From NCBI RefSeq assembly GCF_026805545.1, contig NZ_JAPRFR010000001.1, positions 558,001 through 622,000 of the forward strand: a stretch of 64,000 nt of DNA, in the 5' to 3' direction. This DNA comes from Aerococcus kribbianus. GTDB taxonomy: Bacteria; Bacillota; Bacilli; Lactobacillales; Aerococcaceae. Shown here piece after piece: positions 33,504-41,152 of this stretch. The translations under genes and the position numbers were made by a program. The notes below the pieces were generated by a model that saw nothing but the letters and a program-made list of their open reading frames with translations, was not told the origin of the DNA and did not search any database. Position 1 is the stretch's first letter, and each line of letters opens with the position of its first letter.

Positions 33504-34964
33504 TTACAAGATAGGAGACAATAATCGAGAAAAAGCTTGGCGGAATTTCTTCCAGCGACTTTGATTGGCAAAGTATTCCTCGTCTACTTGGGTTGATTCA
33601 GCAATATCATCATAGAAGGCTGTCTCTAGGTCGGCAACTATCGTACGATCGTATAGGAAGGCATTAACCTCAAAGTTGAGGGCAAAACTTCGCATATCCA
33701 TATTAGCTGTCCCTACACTTGCAAACTTTCCATCAACCATAACCGTTTTAGCATGAAGAAAACCTTTATCATAAGTATAGATTTTGGCTCCGGCAGCCAA
33801 GATTTCCTTGGCATAATATTCTGTGGCACGGTAAACAAAAGGATGGTCAGGTTTACAAGGGATCATAATACGAACATCTACCCCTGATAAGGCAGCAATT
33901 TCAATCGTTTCAAAAACGGATTCATCAGGAATAAAATAAGGGCTTTGGATGTAGACATGGTCTTGAGCGAGAGAAATCATCTTAATATAACCCATCTTGA
34001 TTTGGTCCATATCTTCATCAGGACCACTAGAAACAATTTGCATGGCTGTGTCACCTTTGACTTTAGGCTCAGGAAAGTATTCGCGGTCAAAGTTTTTAGG
34101 TTTTTCCTTCTCAGAAGCATACCAGTCCATCAAGAAGCGTGATTCTAGTGTTTTTACGGCATTACCACGTAAGCGCAAATGGGTATCACGCCAGTAACCC
34201 AAAGGCCCCTTGCCAATATATTCCTTGGCCACATTAAAGCCACCAACGTATCCTACTTGTCCATCGATCACCACAATCTTGCGGTGGTTACGGAAATTCA
34301 AACGGAAGTTAATTATCCAGAATGGTGATTTAGAGAAGAAGGAAGAGACTTGACCGCCTGCGTCGCGTAAGGCATTCAAATCTTTGGGACGTAGAGACCG
34401 ACTACCCACTGCATCATAGAGTAAACGGACTTCTACCCCTTCCCTAGCCTTACGTTCCAGGATATCTAAGATTGGTCCTCCAACTTCATCATCAGTAAAA
34501 ATATAGTATTGGATATGGATAAAGTCTTGGGCCGCTTCTAAATCAGCCACCAAGGCCGCGAATTTATCATCGCCATCGACATAGAGATCAACCTGATTAT
34601 GATGGGTAAGAATAGAGAAGTCACTGCGGAATAGTAGTGTCATCATTTCTTGAATCAGGGGTGGGAATTGGTCAAGATTTTTTTGTTTACGGTTACTATC
34701 AGTATGGGAAGCGATTAAATCTTGCATCCCATGAACCTCTTGGGTTTGCAAATGGAAGATATTGGATTGTGAAATCTTCCGCCCCACAAAATAATAAATA
34801 ATAAAGCCAATTCCTGGAATTAGATTAAGCACTAACAGCCAGGCCCAGATAGAAGTGACCGGTCGTGGCTCTTTGAAAACAGTAATAACGGCTAAAATCG
34901 TATTCACCAACAGGAAAATACCAATTCCCATTAGGATATAATCTTGCATAGAAGTCCTCCTCAT
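33504..34964 (-). CDS. cls: Cardiolipin synthase
   Basis: A 486-residue phospholipase-D superfamily protein. Two N-terminal membrane helices (about 8-30 and 38-60) are followed by two HKD motifs: NHRKIVVIDGQVGYVGGFN near residue 232 and HAKTVMVDGKFASVGTANMD near residue 405. It joins two phosphatidylglycerols to make cardiolipin in the membrane. It is monocistronic by spacing, with a hairpin upstream that probably ends the preceding operon. Confidence 0.94.
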   Translation of the reverse strand: MRRTSMQDYILMGIGIFLLVNTILAVITVFKEPRPVTSIWAWLLVLNLIPGIGFIIYYFVGRKISQSNIFHLQTQEVHGMQDLIASHTDSNRKQKNLDQFPPLIQEMMTLLFRSDFSILTHHNQVDLYVDGDDKFAALVADLEAAQDFIHIQYYIFTDDEVGGPILDILERKAREGVEVRLLYDAVGSRSLRPKDLNALRDAGGQVSSFFSKSPFWIINFRLNFRNHRKIVVIDGQVGYVGGFNVAKEYIGKGPLGYWRDTHLRLRGNAVKTLESRFLMDWYASEKEKPKNFDREYFPEPKVKGDTAMQIVSSGPDEDMDQIKMGYIKMISLAQDHVYIQSPYFIPDESVFETIEIAALSGVDVRIMIPCKPDHPFVYRATEYYAKEILAAGAKIYTYDKGFLHAKTVMVDGKFASVGTANMDMRSFALNFEVNAFLYDRTIVADLETAFYDDIAESTQVDEEYFANQSRWKKFRQAFSRLLSPIL

Positions 34965-34971
34965 AACAAAA

Positions 34972-34998
34972 GAGTCTGGAGTATTGCCAACCAGACTC
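34972..34998 (-). terminator. Hairpin after the ThiT-like gene
   Basis: GAGTCTGG pairs with CCAGACTC around an 11-base loop; on minus only four Ts follow, so it is a weak terminator or attenuator. It lies between the ThiT-like gene and cls. Confidence 0.55.
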
Positions 34999-35044
34999 CT
35001 TAAATATCTTGTACTGTCTTTGAGACTAAGCGTTATCTACTAAA

Positions 35045-35650
35045 TTAATCATTCAATAAGCGTGAACGTTCTTTACGACTAATATAAGGCGTATTTTTAG
35101 GGATGAAATACTTCGATTGAATATTCAATAAGAGAATTAAAATCACTAAACTTAGCACTAAATTAAAGGCAAAGCCTACAGCTGTTACCCGTAGCTGTGT
35201 TGACAATGGTAGAGCATTCAAATCAAACAGCCAGCGGTTAATCACCAGCTCTCCTGCAAAATAAAGCAGTAGAGAAAGTACGGTACCTGTCACCAAATTG
35301 AGGTAAACAGATTTCATCCGTTTATTGTGTAAGGTTCGTTGTAGATTACGGGCAAAGAGACTAGCAACCCCTAAAGCGAGGCCAATTCCACCCATCGCTA
35401 AGATGATAGGCCAGCTGCCATACGATTCTGGCATAATCAACCAAGCATTTAATCCCCCAAAGATAAAGCCAGCAGCAAAACCAGCTAAGGGACCACGACG
35501 GAAAGCATAGAGCAACAATAAGGACAAGCCAACCCGCAGAGGAATTGCACGGGCTGTAATATCATCTGGAAAAACAGATTCAATTAGTAAGGCTAAAGAG
35601 ACAAGTAATAAGCCTTCAACTATGGTTGAAAATCGTTGGGCACTTTTCAC
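35045..35650 (-). CDS. ThiT-like ECF transporter S component
   Basis: A 201-residue membrane protein with six hydrophobic helices. The segment IPLRVGLSLLLLYAFRRG, followed by PLAGFAAGFIFGGLNAWLI, matches the ThiT/YuaJ family of energy-coupling-factor substrate-binding components, which take up thiamine. Unlike many thiT genes it has no TPP riboswitch directly before it: it starts 11 bp after the RNase J-type gene and is probably transcribed with it. The family call is reasonable, but the thiamine specificity is not proven, as key binding residues are hard to place by eye. Confidence 0.6.
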   Translation of the reverse strand: MKSAQRFSTIVEGLLLVSLALLIESVFPDDITARAIPLRVGLSLLLLYAFRRGPLAGFAAGFIFGGLNAWLIMPESYGSWPIILAMGGIGLALGVASLFARNLQRTLHNKRMKSVYLNLVTGTVLSLLLYFAGELVINRWLFDLNALPLSTQLRVTAVGFAFNLVLSLVILILLLNIQSKYFIPKNTPYISRKERSRLLND

Positions 35651-35661
35651 ACAATCCCTCC

Positions 35662-37359
35662 TTATTTATTTTTCTTATTCTTATGCTTGGATGGTTGGTA
35701 GTTGGACGCTTCCATAATTACTGGTAGAATCATTGGCCGTCTTGAAGTCGCTTGGAAGAGTTTTTTACTTAATTGGTCGCGAATATCGCCTTTTAATTTA
35801 GCCCATTCGAAGTCCTTAGACTGAAGATTTTCATTAACGACGTCGACTACAGTTTGTTTGGACTCAGCCAAGAGGTCCTCACTGGCCTTCATATACACAA
35901 AACCACGGGAAATAATTTCTGGACCTGATAAAATCTTGCCTAGGCGGCGAGAAATAGTCAGCACGACCACAAAAATACCATCTTCTGACAAGATTCGACG
36001 ATCACGTAAAACGATATTACCAATATCGCCCACGCCAGACCCATCAATCAAAACATTGCCAGCTGTCACCTTATTTGCAAGACGCATCTTGTTTTTCTCG
36101 TAGTGCAAGACGTCTCCCTTATCCAATAAGAAAATATTGTCAGGTGAGTAGCCCGTAGCAATAGCTAACTCCGCATGTGAGTGCATAAGTCGAAATTCGC
36201 CAGAAATTGGGATAAAGTATTGAGGTTTCAATAGTTGCAAGAGCAATTGTAAATCTTTTGGTGAGGCGTGACCAGAAGATTTGTATTCCTCGGTCAATTC
36301 GACCACCGTACCGCCTGCCTTGTAGACTTGGTTCTTAGTATCTGCCACTACTGTTTCCATATCGATGGTTGGTGAAGTGGCAATGATAACCCGGTCACCA
36401 TCTTGGATAGAGACTGGGAAACGGTGGTTAGACGCCATTTTTTGTAGGGTAAATAGGGGTTCCCCTGTTTTACCCGTTTCCAAAATAACAATTTGATTAT
36501 CATCGTATTGGTCGATGGTCTTCAACTTCTTGATTAAATTAGAGCTAGGAATATCTAACTTACCTAGACGAATCGCTACGTCGATAATTTCTTCTACTTC
36601 ATCATTCATTAAGAAGACATGGCGATCTAAGGTTGCTGCGGCGTCTAAAATTTGTTGGAGTCGTTGCAAGTTGTTGGCTACACTAGCCACAATAACCCGG
36701 CCATCTGCCTTACGCATTTCCGAAATTAAGCCATTTGCTAAGACTACTTCAGGTTCATTTTCAGTTATGGCTTCAGCTTGACTAGAATCACTCAATAGGG
36801 CAAAAACACCATCTTTACCAATTTCAGTGATCCGTCCAAAATCAGTGGCATAGTCGGCCTTGACTGTCATATCAAATTTGAAGTCACCAGTATAGACAAT
36901 GCTACCTTCCTTAGTTACTAGGTCAATTCCCACTGAATCAGGAACAGAGTGGGTAGTACGGAAGAATTTTACAACCACATCGCCAAAGTCAATCTCATTA
37001 TCAGCGTCAATAATGTGGAAGTCCGGATAATTCTTTAAGCCGAGTTGGCGTGCTTGAATTTTAGCTAATTCGATGGTGAGCTCGGTACCAAATACTGGAA
37101 CTTCTACTTCTTTGATTAAGTAACCTAAAGCACCAATGGCATCCGCATGTCCATGAGTCAAGAAAACACCCGCAATCCGGTCCGCGTTTTCAACTAAGTA
37201 AGAAAAATCAGGAATCATGATGTCAATTCCTAACATTTCATCTGGTGGGTAGACCAATCCACAATCTAATACATAAATACTATTGTCTACTTCAACTAGG
37301 TACATATTTTTTCCGGTTTCCCGAACACCACCTAGTGAAATAATTTTTATATCACTCAT
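35662..37359 (-). CDS. rnjB: Ribonuclease J family protein, J2-like
   Basis: From the ATG at 37359 (GGAGG 5 bp upstream) the product has 565 residues: a metallo-beta-lactamase/beta-CASP nuclease opening MSDIKIISLGGVRETGKNM. The metal motif reads LTHGHADAIGALGYL: the final His of HxHxDH is replaced by Ala, as recalled for RNase J2-type paralogues. Later ligands are FRTTHSVPDSVG, YTGDFKFDM and the beta-CASP SSGHASPKDL. It takes part in mRNA turnover and rRNA maturation, usually as a complex with RNase J1. J1 is not in this window. Confidence 0.85.
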   Translation of the reverse strand: MSDIKIISLGGVRETGKNMYLVEVDNSIYVLDCGLVYPPDEMLGIDIMIPDFSYLVENADRIAGVFLTHGHADAIGALGYLIKEVEVPVFGTELTIELAKIQARQLGLKNYPDFHIIDADNEIDFGDVVVKFFRTTHSVPDSVGIDLVTKEGSIVYTGDFKFDMTVKADYATDFGRITEIGKDGVFALLSDSSQAEAITENEPEVVLANGLISEMRKADGRVIVASVANNLQRLQQILDAAATLDRHVFLMNDEVEEIIDVAIRLGKLDIPSSNLIKKLKTIDQYDDNQIVILETGKTGEPLFTLQKMASNHRFPVSIQDGDRVIIATSPTIDMETVVADTKNQVYKAGGTVVELTEEYKSSGHASPKDLQLLLQLLKPQYFIPISGEFRLMHSHAELAIATGYSPDNIFLLDKGDVLHYEKNKMRLANKVTAGNVLIDGSGVGDIGNIVLRDRRILSEDGIFVVVLTISRRLGKILSGPEIISRGFVYMKASEDLLAESKQTVVDVVNENLQSKDFEWAKLKGDIRDQLSKKLFQATSRRPMILPVIMEASNYQPSKHKNKKNK

Positions 37360-37633
37360 AAGAGCCTCCTTGTTATTATCAATCATTCCCTTATCATCAT
37401 GTGCCCATGAGTTTAAGGGTGATGGAATATCCTATTTATTCATAATCTGCCATCTGGAAGCAATACTTCCTGATAATGGCTTCTATCTCATACCAGCAAT
37501 TAAGCTTATCACTAATAAACTTAACTACTAAACTTGAAAATAACTACTATCATTTTATCAAAGAAAGCCACGCTTAACAATCTTTATAAACCTAGCTTAG
37601 TAGTAGAGATAAGTGCAAAAACGATTAGGCAAT

Positions 37634-37673
37634 GATAAACACCCTAAAGCCATTTCACTTTAGGGTGTTTATC
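37634..37673 (-). terminator. Symmetric hairpin after the small membrane protein gene
   Basis: A perfect 16-bp stem GATAAACACCCTAAAG / CTTTAGGGTGTTTATC with loop CCATTTCA. T-rich tracts on either side are short, so it may act as a bidirectional terminator or an RNA-stabilising hairpin. The 340 bp between the RNase J-like gene start and the small gene otherwise hold only its leader. Confidence 0.65.
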
Positions 37674-37697
37674 ATCATATTTTTGACATGTTATCAC

Positions 37698-37856
37698 TTA
37701 AGATTTTTGTCCTTCTGGGCCCACTAAGGTATGAATAATCATATAGAGGACGACCATTAGGGCAGCTAAAATCAAGTTTGGCAGTTGAAAACTTACTGCT
37801 AATACTAATAATACGAAGGTTGCGATTAATAATAAGGTACTTAATTTGTCAGTCAT
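37698..37856 (-). CDS. Small membrane protein, 52 residues
   Basis: A short gene with GGAGG 8 bp before its ATG. The product MTDKLSTLLLIATFVLLVLA continues into a second hydrophobic stretch (LPNLILAALMVVLYMIIH), i.e. two membrane helices and a short polar tail ending GPEGQKS. Its ribosome site lies within the last codons of the HAD phosphatase gene, so the two are translationally coupled. I do not recognise the family. Confidence 0.75.
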   Translation of the reverse strand: MTDKLSTLLLIATFVLLVLAVSFQLPNLILAALMVVLYMIIHTLVGPEGQKS

Positions 37857-37860
37857 GCGA

Positions 37861-38690
37861 TTATCCTCCTTCAATCACATAGCGACGAATAGCTTTTGAA
37901 GCTCCCTCTTCTTCGTTACTTGCAGTTTGTCCATCAGCAATTGTTTTTAGGTCTCTGGGCGCATTGCCCATCGCTATCCCAATACCTGCAGCTTCTACCA
38001 TTGGAATATCGTTATAATTATCACCAATAGCAAAACACTCTGCTAGGGGAATACCATAATACTTGCTCACTTCAACTAAAGCTTGCCCTTTAGATACTTC
38101 CTGATTAGTTACCTCAATATAATTAGGTTTTGATTGGTAGAGCAATGTTTGATTGAGCTGACCGTAGTTAAAGTAATCTTGAACGGCAGTCACTTGATCA
38201 GGATCACCAATCAAGAGCAGTTTATGGATGGCGAAATCAGCTTGCTTAAATAAGCTAGAAAAGTCTTCAACAGTCGGTTGGATGCCAGTCCGCTTGATTT
38301 CCTGTTCTACTCCGGAATCAATTGTCTCTACAAACCAGTCTTGGCCGGAATATAGGTTGATGGATATAGCAGGAAATTCACTTTTTATATACTTACTAAC
38401 TGCTTAGCTTCCTTTATGTCAAGACTCAAGGAATAAATTGCATCCGCAAAGTCGGCATCAAGATTAGGAAGAATCAAAGCCCCGTTGAAACAAGCAATGG
38501 GATTCTCGCTATTATCAATTTTATGTAATATTTTTGCCATGCCTTGAGGCGACCGGGCTGAGTTTAAAACCAAGGGAATATTTTGCTGACGTAATTTTTT
38601 CACAATATCAGCCAGACCCGGGTCAATTGCTAGGTCAGGTGTTAAGATGGTGCCATCAATATCACTCATCGCTAATTTAATTCTTGTCAT
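37861..38690 (-). pseudogene. Cof-type HAD phosphatase gene with a -1 frameshift
   Basis: The first part, from the ATG at 38690, reads MTRIKLAMSDIDGTILTPDL (HAD motif I) and ends early at a TAA (38385-38387). Reading one frame over restores continuous sequence: YIKSEFPAISINLYSGQDW, then ETIDSGVEQEIKRTG and on into IGDPDQV and the motif GDNYNDIPMVEAAGIGIAMG, ending KAIRRYVIEGG. A single missing base near 38390 explains this. Members are about 270 residues, as the joined product would be. The lesion could be a real mutation or a sequencing error; no classic slippery site precedes the stop. Confidence 0.85.
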
Positions 38691-38856
38691 AATTTTCACC
38701 TCTCATTCCCATAATACTGCTAAGGATTGGGAATAAGAAATCATACGATTAAAAATCTTGTCCACCCCATCCGTCACTAGTTTTAAGGGATACTGGGTGG
38801 AAAATTTCTCGCTCCATATTATCCCTCCGTTCACGCTTCTTCTCATCTACACCCTT

Positions 38857-38894
38857 ACCATAACATAGATAAGCTAATGTTGAAAGCGTTCCCT
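38857..38894 (-). promoter_or_regulatory. Promoter of the HAD gene with a cre-like (CcpA) site
   Basis: On minus, TTCAAC, a 16-bp spacer and TATGGT (with TG before it) form a promoter. TGAAAGCGTTCCCT (38881-38894, plus) fits the catabolite-responsive element pattern with one or two mismatches and overlaps the -35, which would fit repression by CcpA. The rest of the 317-bp gap to the aldehyde dehydrogenase gene holds only the next terminator. Confidence 0.45.
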
Positions 38895-38958
38895 CTTAAT
38901 TGATATAAACTTTAGTGAAAAAGTGAGCTTTCAGAGTCAATCTAGCTTTTTTGTATTA

Positions 38959-38995
38959 AAAAAGCAACTGTTGGCTAATACCAACAGTTGCTTTT
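38959..38995 (-). terminator. Intrinsic terminator of the aldehyde dehydrogenase gene
   Basis: Perfect stem AAAAGCAACTGTTGG / CCAACAGTTGCTTTT, six-base loop and six Ts on minus, 12 bp after the stop codon. Confidence 0.92.
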
Positions 38996-39007
38996 ATTTA
39001 TTATTTA

Positions 39008-40411
39008 TTAGTGATAAATAGATTTCATATCTAGATAGTCTTCAATACCGTATTTACCACGTTCATGGCCGTAACCAGATTCTTTGTAGCCACCGAATGG
39101 CGCACCATGTGGTTGACTGGCACCATTAATGATGATGTTCCCTGTTCGTAATTGAAGAGCCACTTCTTCTGCTTGGTCATCAGGACCGACTACGGCTCCT
39201 GATAAACCATAAGTGGTATCGTTGGCCAATTCAATGGCTTCTTCGACACTATCATAAGTAATAATTGATAAGACTGGGCCGAAGATTTCTTCTTGGGCAA
39301 TCGTCATATCATTGCTTACATTGGTGAAGACAGTTGGTGCAACAAAGTAGCCTTTACGATCAAGTTTTTCGCCACCGATTAAGACTTTAGCGCCTTCTGC
39401 TTTCCCTTTTTCAATATATTCTAAGACGGTTGCTTCTTGTTTTTTAGAAACAAGTGGTCCCATCCGTGTTTCAGGATCGTTAGGATCGCCAACTTGGACT
39501 TGTTTAATATAATCAATCGCCTTGGCCTCTACCTCTGCTAGTTTGTCAGCTGGCACTAAGAGTCGAGTTAAGGCTGTACAGACTTGACCGGAGTTATTGA
39601 GAATGGTGTCAATTGAAGACTCTACTGCGAGGTCTAAATCACCACCGTCGAGGTAAATCATGGCAGACTTACCACCCAGTTCGAGGACAAGTTTTTTCAC
39701 TGTACCTTTGGCTTGATCATAGAGACCTTTACCAACTTCGGTTGATCCCGTAAAGGAGATTAAGCCAACATCGGGATGACCCGCTAATTGCGCCCCAAGA
39801 CCTGATCCAGAGCCGGTAATTAGGTTGAAAACACCAGCTGGTAAATCAGCTTCTTGAACGATATCAGCCAGAATCATAGCCGTAATTGGTGTTTCCGAAG
39901 CGGGTTTCACCACAATAGTGTTCCCAGCTAAGAGAGCTGAAGTCATCTTCCGTTGAATTTGGTTGAGTGGGAAGTTCCATGGGTTGATAGCTGCAACCAC
40001 CCCCACACCTTCTTTAACGATTTTGGCATTATCAATTTCTTCGGTGAATTCAACGTCATCTAGGGCTGCAATGCTAGCTTCCATTTCTTCTGGAGTCCGT
40101 TTGATTTGCATATATTCAGCAAATGAACGCGGTGCGCCTAATTCTGTCACTACAGCATCCAATAATTCATCAGCTCGCGCAGCAATGCCATCCGCTATTT
40201 TCTGTACATATTGGGCGCGCTCTTTAGGATCAAGGGCAGTCCATTCTGGAAACGCAGCCTTGGCAGCTGCTACTGCATCATTAACATCTTCTTGGTTTCC
40301 CATTTGAATTTGTGCAATTTCTTCTTCTGTCGCCGGATTAATGACGGCCTGATTCTCACCTGAGTGACTATCCACCCATTGACCATCAATAAATAATTGA
40401 TATTGTTTCAT
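39008..40411 (-). CDS. NAD(P)-dependent aldehyde dehydrogenase
   Basis: A 467-residue ALDH. Motifs are AAINPWNFPLNQIQRK near residue 138 (active-site Asn), TIVVKPASETP, ISFTGSTEVGKGL near residue 215, LVLELGGKSAMIYL near residue 242 (general base Glu) and NNSGQVCTALTRLL near residue 273 with the catalytic Cys. It oxidises an aldehyde to an acid. The C-terminus ends KYGIEDYLDMKSIYH. Substrate is unknown. Monocistronic, with a strong terminator. Confidence 0.92.
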   Translation of the reverse strand: MKQYQLFIDGQWVDSHSGENQAVINPATEEEIAQIQMGNQEDVNDAVAAAKAAFPEWTALDPKERAQYVQKIADGIAARADELLDAVVTELGAPRSFAEYMQIKRTPEEMEASIAALDDVEFTEEIDNAKIVKEGVGVVAAINPWNFPLNQIQRKMTSALLAGNTIVVKPASETPITAMILADIVQEADLPAGVFNLITGSGSGLGAQLAGHPDVGLISFTGSTEVGKGLYDQAKGTVKKLVLELGGKSAMIYLDGGDLDLAVESSIDTILNNSGQVCTALTRLLVPADKLAEVEAKAIDYIKQVQVGDPNDPETRMGPLVSKKQEATVLEYIEKGKAEGAKVLIGGEKLDRKGYFVAPTVFTNVSNDMTIAQEEIFGPVLSIITYDSVEEAIELANDTTYGLSGAVVGPDDQAEEVALQLRTGNIIINGASQPHGAPFGGYKESGYGHERGKYGIEDYLDMKSIYH

Positions 40412-40506
40412 CAGTGATCCGCTCCTTTTTTATATGGCTAAGTGTTTAGTTTAACCATAACAGAAGGCCTAGAAATAACCAAATGAAGCGCATGATATAA
40501 GGAATT

Positions 40507-40668
40507 TTATAAAAAAGACTGGACGCTTTTGTCCCAGCCTCTGCATATTATACAACTGTTTATCTCCTAGTCGGGCTCTGAAAAGCAGCCCCATCCGTAT
40601 TCTGCGAATACTTCCTATTTTCAAATAAATTCTTTGGGAGTAAATGTTTTTCATCTCATCTTTCTTTA
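40507..40668 (-). repeat. Modular hairpin repeat, copy B
   Basis: On minus the element starts at the TGA stop of the 71-residue gene (AGATGAGATGAAAAAC), passes a hairpin module with CGGATGGGGCTG, the linker GCCCGACTAGGAGATAAA and ends in a terminator AGGCTGGGAC / GTCCAGTCTTTTTT. This order (stop, GATGAGATGAAAA, module, CGACTA linker, AGGCTGGG terminator) recurs after pnp and, in part, after the beta-glucosidase gene. Confidence 0.7.
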
Positions 40669-40871
40669 TCTTGGTTGTCACTCTTAAAGCGGCTCAAAAA
40701 ACCCTGAGAATCCTTTGATCGGTCTTCCTTGAATAGTTTGGGTCCAAGCGGTAGTGATGCCACCGTTAGAATAAAGACAAGTGTGGGGATTAAACGCTGA
40801 TCTTTAAAAATAAAAGTCGTTAGTAAGTATAAAACAAACAATGTTAAGGTGAGAATATTCGCTTTTTTCAT
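40656..40871 (-). CDS. Small membrane protein, 71 residues
   Basis: MKKANILTLTLFVLYLLTTF opens a first membrane helix, FKDQRLIPTLVFILTVASLPL gives a second, and a charged tail (KLFKEDRSKDSQGFLSRFKS) follows. GAGGGGGCTACT precedes the ATG. I do not recognise the family. The gene stands alone between the beta-glucosidase and aldehyde dehydrogenase genes, and its stop codon lies within a hairpin repeat. Confidence 0.65.
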   Translation of the reverse strand: MKKANILTLTLFVLYLLTTFIFKDQRLIPTLVFILTVASLPLGPKLFKEDRSKDSQGFLSRFKSDNQDKER

Positions 40872-40994
40872 AGTAGCCCCCTCAATGCAATTATTGCCAT
40901 CTTAGCATGACTCAATCGATTTTAAAAGCGTTAATCATTGAATTTGCCTACTCCTTTAATGATGATAGAACTTCAATTTTACACCTACTGCAAT

Positions 40995-41152
40995 AAACAA
41001 AGAGAGGCTGAGACTTTGTCACACCCTGTTTAGTCGGGTTCTGAAAAGCAGGACTGACATGCGTTTCCCAAAAGTCATTGATAGCTAGTCGCTATCTTCA
41101 GCCTTTTGGTCCAACGATTCCGTCCTACCGCTTTTCATCGCACCCTGTTTAG
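40995..41152 (-). repeat. Modular hairpin repeat, copy C
   Basis: On minus it begins at the stop of the beta-glucosidase gene: GACTAAACAGGGTGCGATG, then GAAAAGC(G) opens a long imperfect stem that returns to GCTTTTC, with inner arms AGGAC/GTCCT and CCAAAAGG/CTTTTGG and a loop stem GATAG/CTATC. The linker CCCGACTAAACAGGGTGTGA follows, then a weak GTCTCAGCCTCTCTTTG end. Confidence 0.75.

Noticed and set aside
38385-38400. Programmed -1 frameshift in the HAD gene
   Set aside because: No X-XXY-YYZ slippery heptamer is seen before the stop; the A-run comes at or after the TAA. A mutation or read error is simpler.
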